Shown: one piece after another, positions 50,661 to 59,721 of the stretch
How the letters are laid out: each line of letters opens with the position of its first letter
Position numbering within the stretch: position 1 is the stretch's first letter
Assembly (NCBI GenBank): GCA_964649085.1
Contig: CAZYPN010000013.1
Coordinates: 1-64,000, forward strand
DNA length: 64,000 bases
Direction: 5' to 3'
Source of the DNA: JADMJV01 sp964649085
Lineage (GTDB): Bacteria > Vulcanimicrobiota > Xenobia > Xenobiales > JADMJV01
Made by a program: the position numbers and the translations under genes
Notes under the pieces: model-generated
Seen by the model: only the letters and a program-made list of their open reading frames with translations
Database searches by the model: none
Told to the model about the DNA's origin: nothing

Positions 50661-51980
50661 TCAAGGATAGAGTCGATAAAGCATGCGCGGAAACGGAATC
50701 GTTTCGCGCACGTGCTCGAGCCCGCAAATCCAGGCCACCGTGCGCTCCAGGCCCAGGCCGAATCCCGAGTGGGGTACCGAGCCGTAACGACGCAGGTCGA
50801 CATACCAGGCATAGGCTTCCTCGGGCAACTGGTGTTCCTTGATCCGTTGCTCGAGCAGGGCCAGATCGTCGATGCGCTGGCCGCCACCGATCACCTCGCC
50901 ATAGCCTTCGGGTGCCAGCATGTCGGCCCCCAGCACCACTTCGGGTCGGTTGGGATCGGGCTTCATGTAGAATGCCTTGATAGCGGTGGGGAACCGGTGG
51001 ACGAAAACGGGCCGATCGAAGGCCTCGGCGATGATCGTTTCATCGGTGCCGCCAAAATCGCCGCCCCACTCGAAATCCACTCCTTTGGACCGCAGCAACT
51101 CAACAGCTTCGTCGTAGGAGACACGCGGGAAAGGCGGCTTGATATTCTCGAGCTTGGAAAGGTCGCGCTCGAGAACTTTGAGCTCGCGAGCCCGTTTCTG
51201 CAACACCCGCTGGATGACGTAGGAGACCATCTGCTCCTGGATTTCCATATTCATCTCAAAATCGCAGAAGGCCATCTCGGGCTCGACCATCCAGAACTCC
51301 ATCAGGTGACGTCGAGTCTTGGACTTCTCGGCTCGGAAAGTGGGGCCGAAAGTGTAGACTTTGCCGAAGGCCATGGCGGTGGCCTCATTGTACAGTTGGC
51401 CGCTCTGAGCCAGATAGGCCTTCGATTCAAAGTAGTCGGTCTCGAACAGAGTGGTGGTCCCCTCGCAGGCGCTGGGCGTGAGAATGGGGGTATCGACACG
51501 CAGGAAGCCGTGATCGTCGAGCCAGTCCAGAATGCTTTTCATGATCTCGGCGCGCACCCTCAGGACGGCGTGCTGGCGCTGGGAGCGCAGCCACAGATGG
51601 CGATGATCCATCAAGAAGTCGGTGCCGTGCTCCTTGGGCGTAATCGGATAGCCCTCGGCATTCTGCAACACGCGAATATCTGTCAGGTGAAGTTCATAGC
51701 CCCCCGGCGCCCTCTCGTCGGGGTTGACCCTGCCCCAGGCGATCAGCGAGGACTCCTGACCCAAACCCTTGGCTTTGGCAAAAATGTCGTCGCCGACGTC
51801 GGCTCTGGCCATGACCCCCTGAATACTGGCCGAACCATCGCGAAGCTGCAGAAACTGAATCTTTCCGGAGGAGCGAATGCGGCTCAGCCAGCCGCGAATC
51901 TCAACGATCTGGCCGGAGTGCTGGCCGACTTCTTCAATGCGCACCCAGGGGGCGGTGGTGGTGGAGGATGGATTGCTCAT
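50661..51980 (-). CDS. asnS: Asparaginyl-tRNA synthetase
   Basis: The ATG at 51980 gives 439 residues. The N-terminal OB-fold anticodon domain (VEIRGWLSRIRSSGKIQFLQ) precedes the class II core, with motif 2 FGPTFRAEKSKTRRHLMEFW and motif 3 GFGLGLERTVAWICG. It charges tRNA-Asn with asparagine. Together with gatCA this genome can make Asn-tRNA directly, so GatCAB is probably needed mainly for Gln-tRNA. It lies divergent from rplS and 42 bases upstream of yebC. Confidence 0.95.
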   Translation of the reverse strand: MSNPSSTTTAPWVRIEEVGQHSGQIVEIRGWLSRIRSSGKIQFLQLRDGSASIQGVMARADVGDDIFAKAKGLGQESSLIAWGRVNPDERAPGGYELHLTDIRVLQNAEGYPITPKEHGTDFLMDHRHLWLRSQRQHAVLRVRAEIMKSILDWLDDHGFLRVDTPILTPSACEGTTTLFETDYFESKAYLAQSGQLYNEATAMAFGKVYTFGPTFRAEKSKTRRHLMEFWMVEPEMAFCDFEMNMEIQEQMVSYVIQRVLQKRARELKVLERDLSKLENIKPPFPRVSYDEAVELLRSKGVDFEWGGDFGGTDETIIAEAFDRPVFVHRFPTAIKAFYMKPDPNRPEVVLGADMLAPEGYGEVIGGGQRIDDLALLEQRIKEHQLPEEAYAWYVDLRRYGSVPHSGFGLGLERTVAWICGLEHVRETIPFPRMLYRLYP

Positions 51981-52096
51981 GGGGCCGGGGTTTCTCACCC
52001 GCTCGAAAAACTTCCTTCGCTCCCCTGTGGCTTGCGCGGCCGCGGTGCGCCGTGTGCTTCGCAAGCAGGACAGTCCTACCTTTGTGGACCAAGTAC

Positions 52097-52125
52097 TTGC
52101 GCCACCTGGATGGAAGTGTTATTAT
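52097..52125 (+). promoter_or_regulatory. Probable sigma-70-type promoter of rplS
   Basis: TTGCGC (52097-52102) and TATTAT (52120-52125) are separated by exactly 17 bases, upstream of rplS in the asnS-rplS divergent gap. Transcription would start near 52132, about 27 bases before the rplS ATG. Confidence 0.55.
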
Positions 52126-52158
52126 CCCAACTTCCTGAGGGAAAGGACGTCAAAAGCT

Positions 52159-52506
52159 ATGGATGTCATTCGTACCATCGAACAAGAGCAAATGAAGCAG
52201 AAGCTTCCAGAATTCGGTCCTGGAGACACGGTCCGGGCCTGGCTCAAAGTCGTGGAAGGTGGCAAAGAACGACTTCAGGCCTTCGAAGGCATCTGCATCA
52301 CACGCAATCGCCGCGGCGGCCTCAAGGAGAGCATCACTCTGCGCAAGATTTCTCACGGCGTAGGGGTTGAGCGCACTGTATTGGTGCACAGCCCCCGTCT
52401 GGACAAGGTCGAAGTTGTGCGTCGCGGCGTCGTACGCCGTGCCCGCCTCTTCTACTTGCGAGACAAAATTGGCAAAGACGCTCGCGTTAAAGAACGCCGC
52501 GACTGA
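52159..52506 (+). CDS. rplS: 50S ribosomal protein L19
   Basis: The 115-residue protein has the L19 pattern: FGPGDTVRAWLKVVEGGKER, LQAFEGICITRNRRGG, SHGVGVERTVLVHSPRLDKV and VVRRGVVRRARLFYLRDKIG. The ATG at 52159 is preceded by an AAGGA-type site. It sits at the bridge between the two ribosomal subunits. It is followed by a strong hairpin and then the ribosome-assembly GTPase gene. Confidence 0.97.
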   Translation: MDVIRTIEQEQMKQKLPEFGPGDTVRAWLKVVEGGKERLQAFEGICITRNRRGGLKESITLRKISHGVGVERTVLVHSPRLDKVEVVRRGVVRRARLFYLRDKIGKDARVKERRD

Positions 52507-52531
52507 CCTCGCGGTGCCTTTGTCACCCGCT

Positions 52532-52559
52532 CAAGGGCTCGTCGCAAGACGGGCCCTTG
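52532..52559 (+). terminator. Strong hairpin between rplS and the ribosome GTPase gene
   Basis: CAAGGGC and GCCCTTG enclose CGTC/GACG and a GCAA loop, giving 7+4 paired bases with one mismatch. No long T-run follows (CTCTGTGT), so it may be a partial terminator or an RNA-processing hairpin that separates rplS from the downstream genes. Confidence 0.5.
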
Positions 52560-52581
52560 CTCTGTGTACGCAGAGGCCTGG

Positions 52582-53433
52582 ATGAAACCGATGGAAGAAC
52601 GTCCCAAGGCCACCTTTTCCTGGTTTCCCGGCCACATGAAGAGCGCCTGGCGCCAGCTCGAGCAGCAGCTCAAGGAAGTCGATTTGCTCCTGTTTGTGCT
52701 CGATGCTCGCATTCCCCGCAGCAGTCAGCATCCCGAATTGCTCCGAACGCTGCAACGGCGCCCCCTGGAACAAATTTGGGTGCTGAACAAGATCGACCTG
52801 GCCCGGCCCGAAGAAACTCGACGCTGGCTCCAACATCTGTCGGAACAACAGCGGGTGGTGGAGATGCAATCCAAGAGTGGCAGCGGCCTGGGCTCTCTTA
52901 CCCAACCCCTGGCCGATGCCAGGCAGCGTCTGCAACAGCGGCGAGATCGTCGCAGCTTACTGGAGCGACCGCTGCGCATGATGGTGATCGGGTTGCCCAA
53001 CGTCGGAAAGTCGTCGCTGCTGAATCGTCTGGTTGGCAGAGCCAGCGCCAAGACCGGCAAGAAACCCGGCCTCACCCGAGGCAAATCCAACTGGGTTCAG
53101 GGTCCAGAGGGCATTCAGGTGCTGGACAGTCCGGGCATCCTGTATCCGCGGATTGAAAGCTGGGAACAACTGGCTCATCTGGCCGCCTGCGGCAACGTGA
53201 AGCCGGAGATTTTGCCGCTGCTCGAGGTGGGCAATACGCTGCTCCAGCGACTGCACGCGTTGGGTTACTGCGACAAGATCCCTGATGCCGCCGAAGACCT
53301 GGAGGCCCTGGGCAAGCGCCTGGGCACCTTGCTCAAGGGTGGAGAAATCGACGTTGACAGGGCTGCTCAATGGCTGCTGCAGCAATGTTTCACCGGGAAA
53401 CTGGGGCGAATCACCTGGGAGCCCCTGGCATGA
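52582..53433 (+). CDS. rbgA: Ribosome biogenesis GTPase (YlqF/RbgA-type)
   Basis: I chose the ATG at 52582 because AGAGG lies five bases upstream. The 283-residue circularly permuted GTPase opens with FSWFPGHMKSAWRQLEQQL, then G4 LNKIDLARP, G1 GLPNVGKSSLLNRL, and G3 VLDSPGILYPR. It promotes late assembly of the 50S subunit, which fits its place after rplS. The 3' end overlaps rnhB by four bases. Confidence 0.92.
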   Translation: MKPMEERPKATFSWFPGHMKSAWRQLEQQLKEVDLLLFVLDARIPRSSQHPELLRTLQRRPLEQIWVLNKIDLARPEETRRWLQHLSEQQRVVEMQSKSGSGLGSLTQPLADARQRLQQRRDRRSLLERPLRMMVIGLPNVGKSSLLNRLVGRASAKTGKKPGLTRGKSNWVQGPEGIQVLDSPGILYPRIESWEQLAHLAACGNVKPEILPLLEVGNTLLQRLHALGYCDKIPDAAEDLEALGKRLGTLLKGGEIDVDRAAQWLLQQCFTGKLGRITWEPLA

Positions 53434-54143
53434 GTCGCCGCCACCTGGAGCGACTTCGCCAGGGTGAGGCCGTGCCGGAAGCCTGGCTGGAACGGGAGAA
53501 AGCCCGCCTGGACGAACTCTGGAGCGAGGCCCGCAAGCACTTCCCGGGCTGGGTGGTCGGCTGCGACGAAGTAGGACGCGGTCCGATGGCCGGTCCGCTG
53601 GTGGCGGCGGCAGCAGCCTGTCGCGAAGAGGTGTTCTTACCCGGCCTCAACGACAGCAAAAAACTCACATCCGAAGAGCGAGAAACCCTGGCTGATCACA
53701 TTTTGCGCAGCCCTATCCAAGTCTGTGTAATCACGATCAGTGTCGACGAAATCAGCCAGGGGAATTTGCACAGACTGTCTCTCCAGGGAATGCACAGGGC
53801 TGTGCGAGCCCTGAAAATCCGACCGCGCCTGACTCTGGTCGACGGTCGCTATCCCCTGCCCGACCTCAAAACGCCCCAGTTGGCTGTCATTGGCGGCGAC
53901 CGAAAGCACGCACTCATTGCCGCTGCATCCATCGTGGCCAAAGTCACCCGCGATCGATGGATGCGCGAACTGGCGGAGCAGTTTCCCGGCTACGGATGGG
54001 AACACAATGTGGGCTACCCCACCGCAGAACATCAAGAAGCACTGCAGCGCCTGGGAGTGACCCCTCATCACCGCCGCAACTATCGACCGGTAAAAGCTTT
54101 GCTGCCGCGTCAGCTGTGGCTCGAGGAAAGCCCGCCCAGCTGA
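53430..54143 (+). CDS. rnhB: Ribonuclease HII
   Basis: The 237-residue enzyme removes ribonucleotides from DNA. The acidic residues lie in VVGCDEVGRGPMAGPLVAAA (Asp-Glu) and LTLVDGRYPLP, with DRKHALIAAASIVAKVTRD and WEHNVGYPTAEH completing the family pattern. The N-terminus is ~40 residues longer than usual and basic. The last 34 bases overlap the convergent glycosyltransferase gene. Confidence 0.94.
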   Translation: MSRRHLERLRQGEAVPEAWLEREKARLDELWSEARKHFPGWVVGCDEVGRGPMAGPLVAAAAACREEVFLPGLNDSKKLTSEERETLADHILRSPIQVCVITISVDEISQGNLHRLSLQGMHRAVRALKIRPRLTLVDGRYPLPDLKTPQLAVIGGDRKHALIAAASIVAKVTRDRWMRELAEQFPGYGWEHNVGYPTAEHQEALQRLGVTPHHRRNYRPVKALLPRQLWLEESPPS

Positions 54144-54814
54144 TGCCACAGCTGAGCCGCACGCCGGGGTAGCCCCTGCCACGATTGCTTCGAGGCACCG
54201 GCAAGTCGCTGGCGGAAAGGTATCTGACGCCAGACGATCTCACCTCGACGCACCTGCAGCACCGCCAGCGCGACGTTGGCCAGGTGAAAATCAATTGGAA
54301 TCGAGGGCAAACAGGCCGCCAGGCCCTCGCGATGGAGTAGCCGAAAGGGCACATTGGGGTCGGCGGTCCAGACTCCCGTTCGAGCCCACACCAACAGGCT
54401 GAGCAAGCGAGAGATGAGGGAACGATGGAGCCCATCCCCTCTCGGCCAGCGGTAGCCATAGAGCGAGCACGACCTGGAACGCAGGGCCCAGAAGTCGGCG
54501 AAGCAACGACTCTCGCATTGCCCATCCGAGTCGAGCTGAAGAATCCAGGTTGCGCCCGATTCCAGAGCGACGCGATAACCATGAAGACAGGTTGGACCGT
54601 GGCCTCGATTGGGCCCACGGAGAACCCTTAGTCGAGAGTGCTTTTGTTGGAGTGCCTGAAGCAGCACGGGAGTTGCATCGGTGGAACCATCGTCGAGACA
54701 GAGTAACTGAAAATTCCCGACGGTGGACTCCAGCACGGCCATCCACTCCCCCACCACCAACGGCAAAGCCTGTTCCTCGTTATAGACCGGCATCACCACC
54801 ATGAGGTCGCTCAC
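54110..54814 (-). CDS. Family 2 glycosyltransferase
   Basis: The 234-residue protein has the GT-A fold: VVMPVYNEEQALPLVV, the nucleotide-sugar motif LCLDDGSTDATPVLL and the DxD-type QLDSDGQCESR. It resembles dolichyl-phosphate mannose synthase-like GT2 enzymes and probably adds a sugar to a lipid carrier or surface glycan at the inner membrane. No transmembrane segments are evident. It is coupled (ATGA) to glf and converges on rnhB with a 34-base overlap. Confidence 0.88.
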   Translation of the reverse strand: MSDLMVVMPVYNEEQALPLVVGEWMAVLESTVGNFQLLCLDDGSTDATPVLLQALQQKHSRLRVLRGPNRGHGPTCLHGYRVALESGATWILQLDSDGQCESRCFADFWALRSRSCSLYGYRWPRGDGLHRSLISRLLSLLVWARTGVWTADPNVPFRLLHREGLAACLPSIPIDFHLANVALAVLQVRRGEIVWRQIPFRQRLAGASKQSWQGLPRRAAQLWHQLGGLSSSHS

Positions 54815-55905
54815 GGCTGCTCGATCAGCAGGCGCTCGGCCAGTTTGAGGGCGCGACCAATGGCCTGGTCCATGTCGTAGTAGCGGTATTCTCCCAGTCG
54901 ACCGCAGAACCAGGTGTTGGGCAATTGTTCGGCGGCCTGGCGATATCGGCGATAGAGTCGCTGGTTGGCCGGGTCTGGAAAGGGATATTCATACTGGTCG
55001 GGCTCATCCGGCGTGAAGGGCACCTCCTGGGTGATCAGGGTGCCGCGGTAGTCGCCCGGCGGCATCAGGTGCTTCCACTCGAGCGAGCGTATTTGCGGGC
55101 CGCTGTGGGGGTCGGGATAGTTGATCTGAACCACCGGTTGCACCCAATCGAGGTCCGCATGATAGACCGTCTGCCGTCGCTGCCCGCGGTAGCCCAATCG
55201 CCCCATTTCGTAACCGAACCATTCATCGATAGGCCCCGTAAAGATCAACTTTCGACGGGCTTCTATCGCTCCGCGCTGGCCCAGATAGTCATAGCCCAGC
55301 AGCCGGGGAATACCCGCCAGCAACTGCTCCATCCAGCCATGATATCCATCTCGCGGCAACCCTTGAAAACGATGGGTGCTGAGGCGTGAATCGGCCTCCC
55401 GACCCAGTCCAAAGCGCGAGGCCAACTGCACCGACAGACTACGTGCCGGAACTCCCCACTGTTTCTCGGTATAGCCGCGAACAAAGAGTTCATATGCCTG
55501 GCGGGGCATTTTGGCCAGCGCGGCCTCCTCAAAGTTCCGGCAGGCCCTGGCATGAGAGGGCTTCCAGGCCCCGAAGTGACGCTCGAGATACTCCCGAGTA
55601 ACCGGCCAGTTCTCCAGGCAGCCGCCCACCCAACTCTTAACGCTGGCCGCCACGGGGTAGAAGGCTCCGAAACGCTGGACAAATGCCCAGATGCGGGGCG
55701 AGGAAGTGCGAAAATAGTGAGGCCCGTAGGTGTGGACGCGGATTCCCGATTCGTGCCTGGCATCGTGGACATTGCCACCGATGTGAAAACGCCGCTCAAC
55801 GACCAGCACCTCCCGTCCAGCGTCGGCCAGACAACGCGCCACCACTGAACCGGTGAGCCCGGAACCCACCACCAGATAGTCGACACGCCGAGGGGCCTGG
55901 GACAA
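54811..55905 (-). CDS. glf: UDP-galactopyranose mutase
   Basis: I chose the TTG at 55905, giving the N-terminus SQAPRRVDYLVVGSGLTG, close to the family's usual start; an ATG at 55965 would overlap the upstream gene by 52 bases and add 20 atypical residues. FAD-binding VGSGLTGSVVARCLADAGRE, VVERRFHIGGNVHDARH and the C-terminal WFCGRLGEYRYYDMDQAIG are clear. The enzyme makes UDP-galactofuranose for surface glycans. It is followed by the glycosyltransferase gene in the same unit. Confidence 0.9.
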   Translation of the reverse strand: MSQAPRRVDYLVVGSGLTGSVVARCLADAGREVLVVERRFHIGGNVHDARHESGIRVHTYGPHYFRTSSPRIWAFVQRFGAFYPVAASVKSWVGGCLENWPVTREYLERHFGAWKPSHARACRNFEEAALAKMPRQAYELFVRGYTEKQWGVPARSLSVQLASRFGLGREADSRLSTHRFQGLPRDGYHGWMEQLLAGIPRLLGYDYLGQRGAIEARRKLIFTGPIDEWFGYEMGRLGYRGQRRQTVYHADLDWVQPVVQINYPDPHSGPQIRSLEWKHLMPPGDYRGTLITQEVPFTPDEPDQYEYPFPDPANQRLYRRYRQAAEQLPNTWFCGRLGEYRYYDMDQAIGRALKLAERLLIEQP

Positions 55906-55913
55906 ACCGTCGC

Positions 55914-56681
55914 TCAGACCGCATCCACCTCTTGCGAGGCTGGAACACGTCGGTAATGGCTCCAATCAGGGCGTTCCATACTGGACGTAACCCAGGGGTG
56001 AACCTCCGACTCGGAATCCCAGCGCAAGAACAGCGACAACAGGTCGTGTTCGCGCCAGTCCACCCCAAGCCGTCGGGCCAGTGCCTTGCGCAAACACTCT
56101 TGCTCGGTCTCTAACTGGCGCAGTCGCCCCCCCATTGCCTCGATATCGGCATAGGCCTGATGTAGGGCTCGCAGCGCTGCTCTCGATTCGGTCCAGGCCT
56201 CTTCTTCAGACTTGCGCAAGCGTTCCACTTCACACTGCAGTCGAACTCGGGCCCGTTCGCTGCCTTCCAGGTCGTGTTGCAGGGCAGTCCAATCGGAAGC
56301 CGGAGGCGCTGAGGCCTCAACCGGGGGGGGCAACTCGGTTCGAACCGAAGTGGCGGCGCGGGCCTGCTGCAACTCTTTCTCGGCCTCCTCCTTGGCTTTC
56401 CAGGCTTCCTGCAGGGCCTGTTCGGCTTCGCGTAAGAGCCCATCGGTAGCCGCTGAAGGCGCCGCGCACTGTTGAACCGGAACGTAGGCCCCAGCACCCA
56501 GTGCCTCGCTTGCAAAAGGTCTCCGCGCTGGAGCCTGTTCCACGTCGACCATCCACTGTTCACCGTAGGGGCCCAGGGTCAGTTGGCTGGCCAGGCGTTG
56601 GGCCCGAATCCAGCGCCGTATGGTGGCAACCGAGACCTGGAAATGCTCGGCCGCTTCGGGAATGGTTACCATCTTTGCCAT
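55914..56681 (-). CDS. HTH DNA-binding protein with a coiled-coil middle
   Basis: The ATG at 56681 gives 255 residues. The N-terminal MerR/excisionase-type helix-turn-helix (VTIPEAAEHFQVSVATIRRW) is followed by a proline-rich stretch. A coiled coil follows (LREAEQALQEAWKAKEEAEK and VRLQCEVERLRKSEEEAW), then a short C-terminal domain (LARRLGVDWREHDLLSLFL). It could regulate the glf operon, which it precedes by eight bases, or act in chromosome organisation. Confidence 0.75.
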   Translation of the reverse strand: MAKMVTIPEAAEHFQVSVATIRRWIRAQRLASQLTLGPYGEQWMVDVEQAPARRPFASEALGAGAYVPVQQCAAPSAATDGLLREAEQALQEAWKAKEEAEKELQQARAATSVRTELPPPVEASAPPASDWTALQHDLEGSERARVRLQCEVERLRKSEEEAWTESRAALRALHQAYADIEAMGGRLRQLETEQECLRKALARRLGVDWREHDLLSLFLRWDSESEVHPWVTSSMERPDWSHYRRVPASQEVDAV

Positions 56682-56836
56682 GGTTGAACCAGATTCAACA
56701 GACGACACTGATCACCTTTTGTGCACCCCTGTGCACAAGGCTATTCAAAAAGCGATCAACCCCTCTCGGCAGGGGCGGCCTGCGGCTCGTGGAAGGCCCT
56801 GGAATCAACCTTTGAACCGTGGAGAAGCCAACTCTC

Positions 56837-57286
56837 ATGCCCGCCTGCGAAAACTGCAACGCCCAGGTCCTGCCCGATGCCACCTTCTGCGAGGCCTGTG
56901 GTCACAAACTGGGGACGACGCCCGCCAGTAAAATCGCTGAAGAATCCGGAGCCCAGGCCTCTCCCGGATCGCTGCGTTCGGAACTGGCCTTTCTCTCGGG
57001 CACCATCGACCAGGCCAAAGCCCGCATCGACCAGTGGAAACAAAAGGGTGACCAGACCAAGCGCGCAGCCGAGATTCAAGCCGAGCAGCAGCGAGCTGCC
57101 GAGGAAGAAGCTCGCCAGGAAAAGCGCAAAAAGCGCGGGCCACTGCAGGCCGTACTCCAGTTTTTGGCCGGGCTGGCCGCTCTGGCCGCTTTCGTCTACC
57201 TGCTGATCCGCCTACCCCGCAACGCCTCCCCCACCCTGGTGCTGCAACTATGGGCCAGCCTTCAGGAGGAGTTCGGGCTGGAGTAG
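56837..57286 (+). CDS. Zinc-ribbon protein with a C-terminal membrane anchor
   Basis: The ATG at 56837 gives 149 residues. A zinc ribbon (CENCNAQVLPDATFCEACGH) is followed by a charged coiled coil (QAKARIDQWKQKGDQTK and AEQQRAAEEEARQEKRKKRG). One C-terminal transmembrane helix (FLAGLAALAAFVYLLI) ends the protein. The function is unknown. A GTG at 56819 is an alternative start. The 3' end overlaps the convergent oxidoreductase gene by 39 bases. Confidence 0.75.
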   Translation: MPACENCNAQVLPDATFCEACGHKLGTTPASKIAEESGAQASPGSLRSELAFLSGTIDQAKARIDQWKQKGDQTKRAAEIQAEQQRAAEEEARQEKRKKRGPLQAVLQFLAGLAALAAFVYLLIRLPRNASPTLVLQLWASLQEEFGLE

Positions 57287-58246
57287 CCACTCCAGGTTGC
57301 GCATGCCCGCCGACACGTCGGCTGCTCCGGCCACGAGCCGGTTTTGCCTTAAGGATTGGAAAAAAGCCTCAAGGCTGCGCGCGTAGCTCGGCTCCTGCCA
57401 GGGGCTGGTGAATTTTTCTCTCCAATACCTCCACTGACTGGGTAACCGGAGCCAGGCCTGCAACTGCCTCAGCCGTTCGCCGCGAGCTTCAAGCGGGGCG
57501 AATTCCACCTCACCGGATGCATAGCGGCGCACGCGCAGACGCCCACGATCGCCAAAAAGCTCTACCACTTCCTCTTCGGCACTGGCCAGAGAGAAACTGC
57601 CCTGGACCAGGGCCCCTCCCTCGAGCTGGCCCTGCAGGGCCAGACTGACTCCCGAGGTCTGGCAACTCAGACGCTCCAGCCGTCGACCGCTGATGGTTTC
57701 CCAAAGATCAAGGTGATGGGTGGCCAGTTCAAACATCGGTCCCCCGCCCCGCTTGGGGTCGAGTCGCCACTCCGGCTGGGGCCCTGGAGCCAGGTGAAAG
57801 GCGCTGCGCAGCAACACCAGCTCGCCGATCTCGCCCGAGCGAAAGCGCTGGCCCAATTCGATCAGCAGAGGGTGAAAGCGCAGATTGAAGCCGACCATCA
57901 GCAGCCCCCGGGCGTCTTGAGCTGCCCGCTGGATGCGTTGTCCGTCTTCCAGCGAGTGGGCCAGAGGTTTCTCCAGGTACACGGAGTGTCCGGCCGCCAG
58001 TATGGACACGGCGGCCTGAGCATGAGTGAAGGGCGGCGAGGTGACCAGGACCGCCTGACCATCAAAGCCCTCCAGCAACTGCTTCAGCGAGCCGCAAAGT
58101 CGGGCACCGGGAACCCGTTGGCCGGCCTGTTGCAGCGCCTCCGGGTTGGGGTCTGCCAGAGCCGACACCTCCACCCCCAGGCGGCGGAGTAGCGGCAGGT
58201 GAACGTGCAGAGCCAGCTGACCGCAGCCAGTCAGGCCAACGTTCAT
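57248..58246 (-). CDS. Gfo/Idh/MocA-family oxidoreductase
   Basis: The 332-residue protein has the NAD(P)-binding start VGLTGCGQLALHVHLPLLRR, the EKPLAHSLEDGQRI catalytic stretch with its Lys, and ATHHLDLWETISGRRL near the active site. Members reduce or oxidise sugars, inositols or their derivatives. Its start overlaps the pentein gene stop by four bases, so it belongs to a three-gene operon of otherwise unknown role. Confidence 0.9.
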   Translation of the reverse strand: MNVGLTGCGQLALHVHLPLLRRLGVEVSALADPNPEALQQAGQRVPGARLCGSLKQLLEGFDGQAVLVTSPPFTHAQAAVSILAAGHSVYLEKPLAHSLEDGQRIQRAAQDARGLLMVGFNLRFHPLLIELGQRFRSGEIGELVLLRSAFHLAPGPQPEWRLDPKRGGGPMFELATHHLDLWETISGRRLERLSCQTSGVSLALQGQLEGGALVQGSFSLASAEEEVVELFGDRGRLRVRRYASGEVEFAPLEARGERLRQLQAWLRLPSQWRYWREKFTSPWQEPSYARSLEAFFQSLRQNRLVAGAADVSAGMRNLEWLLQPELLLKAGP

Positions 58247-59721
58247 GTAGGCTCATCCAGGGACACGGGCTTGGTGCGGCACTTGATGCCCCCCCACAGT
58301 TCCAAAGTAGGAGCCGTCAGCGACCGGTCGAGAAAGTGGAGGCGCTGGTAACCGGTCGGTAAGACTTCGAGCAATTGCTTGCGGATATAGCTTTCGGCCT
58401 CGGGAGTGCCACCCAGCATCACGGCAAAGGTGCTGCCGTCTTCGGCGGTTCCCTGGCGCAGATTCAGAAAGTTCATCGCGGGATTGGCAAGGCTGGTCGG
58501 AAAAGAGCCGGCCAATCGGTCGACCTCTACTCCGGCTCTCTGCAAATCCTTAAGGCACTGAGACTCCAGGTCGGCGTGGTGGGCCGCCTCTTGCTCCAGC
58601 CGAGTGATTTCAGCCTGATAGCGTTGGCGAAGCTCTCGCTTGCTCTCGGGAGATTTCTCAATCTCCTGCTCAAGCTGCCGATCGAGCCACTTCCGCTGCA
58701 TGTCAAGCACGGCCCGGGCATCGTTGAGCAAGACGTGGCCCGGTCGAGTCCAGGTCATGGCCATGTCGATATGAAAGTCCGCCGGCTGCTCCACGGGATG
58801 GACCTGATCGGCCTTCAGTCCGTAGTCGCGAGCGACGCGAGCCAGGACCTCGGCCTGAGTCGGTTTGCGTCCCATGTCGTGCTCGAGCACACTTTGACTG
58901 ATGGCCACACTGTCTCGGCCAACCAGGGCCAGGGGACTCCCGTCTGAGGCCGTGCCGGGCAGGAAGTTCCCTCCTTCGATGTAGGTGAGCGCCATGCGGG
59001 TGTCTGGAACGTCCAGTGCCAGAGCCGTTCCCAACAGACCCAGGTGAGTCTCCGCCTGACCGACCAGGCCCTGATAGCTGAAATGGGTTCGGGGATACAG
59101 GCTCATCGCATGTTCGAGGTTGTAGTCGGTGAGCGAAGAGGCGACTTGAGCAGCCTGAGCGTCGGGATGCAAGCGCTCCAGACGGCCCAGAAAGGCCAGC
59201 TGCCCGAAGGGCGTGGCGGTATCGAGCAGCGGGGGAATGACAAGATTGCCACGACGGGTAAATTCACCCTGATCCTCGGTCCAGACATCCTGTAAGCCCG
59301 GGCTGGGAACCACGGTGATGTGTCGAAAACCCGGCCATTGCTTGAGTTGGGCTCGCAGGTCGGCCGCCTGATCGGGGGCACAGCGGGCCATGACCTGGAA
59401 GCCTTCAACGGCACCGATCTGGGCCATTTGGGCGATAAACTTCGGACTGAGGCCGTCTTCGAGATTATGGGCCATGAACATATGGCTGGGATTGACGGAA
59501 CTGTCCTTGGGCAGTACCCGGTCGCCCCTGGGGAGCAACCCTCGCTCCAGAAACTTGGAGCGCTTGAGGTTGTCGGCCTCGAGGCGGGACGCCTCTTCTT
59601 CCAGGCGCCTGGCCGCCACCCGTTTCGGCTTCCAGTCATTGCTCGCTGCAATGTCGTCGGCACACCTCAGCTTCAGCGACCGAGACCCCTTGGGCCCACG
59701 TTGAAAGCTGCGGATATTCAT
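58243..59721 (-). CDS. Pentein (agmatine deiminase/PAD-like) protein with a coiled-coil insertion
   Basis: The 492-residue protein shows the pentein-fold motifs in order: VWTEDQGEF (146-154) as the WxxDxGP-type strand, YIEGGNFLPG (247-256) as the EGG motif, FHIDMAMTWTRPGHVLL (316-332) with the catalytic His-x-Asp, and ELWGGIKCRT (474-483) with Cys481 as nucleophile. Agmatine deiminases have the same order. A ~60-residue coiled coil (340-400, e.g. DRQLEQEIEKSPESKREL) splits the fold before the last motif, and ~70 extra N-terminal residues are basic and helical. It could hydrolyse a guanidino compound, but the substrate is unknown. It lies mid-operon, overlapping both neighbours by four bases. 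Confidence 0.75.
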   Translation of the reverse strand: MNIRSFQRGPKGSRSLKLRCADDIAASNDWKPKRVAARRLEEEASRLEADNLKRSKFLERGLLPRGDRVLPKDSSVNPSHMFMAHNLEDGLSPKFIAQMAQIGAVEGFQVMARCAPDQAADLRAQLKQWPGFRHITVVPSPGLQDVWTEDQGEFTRRGNLVIPPLLDTATPFGQLAFLGRLERLHPDAQAAQVASSLTDYNLEHAMSLYPRTHFSYQGLVGQAETHLGLLGTALALDVPDTRMALTYIEGGNFLPGTASDGSPLALVGRDSVAISQSVLEHDMGRKPTQAEVLARVARDYGLKADQVHPVEQPADFHIDMAMTWTRPGHVLLNDARAVLDMQRKWLDRQLEQEIEKSPESKRELRQRYQAEITRLEQEAAHHADLESQCLKDLQRAGVEVDRLAGSFPTSLANPAMNFLNLRQGTAEDGSTFAVMLGGTPEAESYIRKQLLEVLPTGYQRLHFLDRSLTAPTLELWGGIKCRTKPVSLDEPT

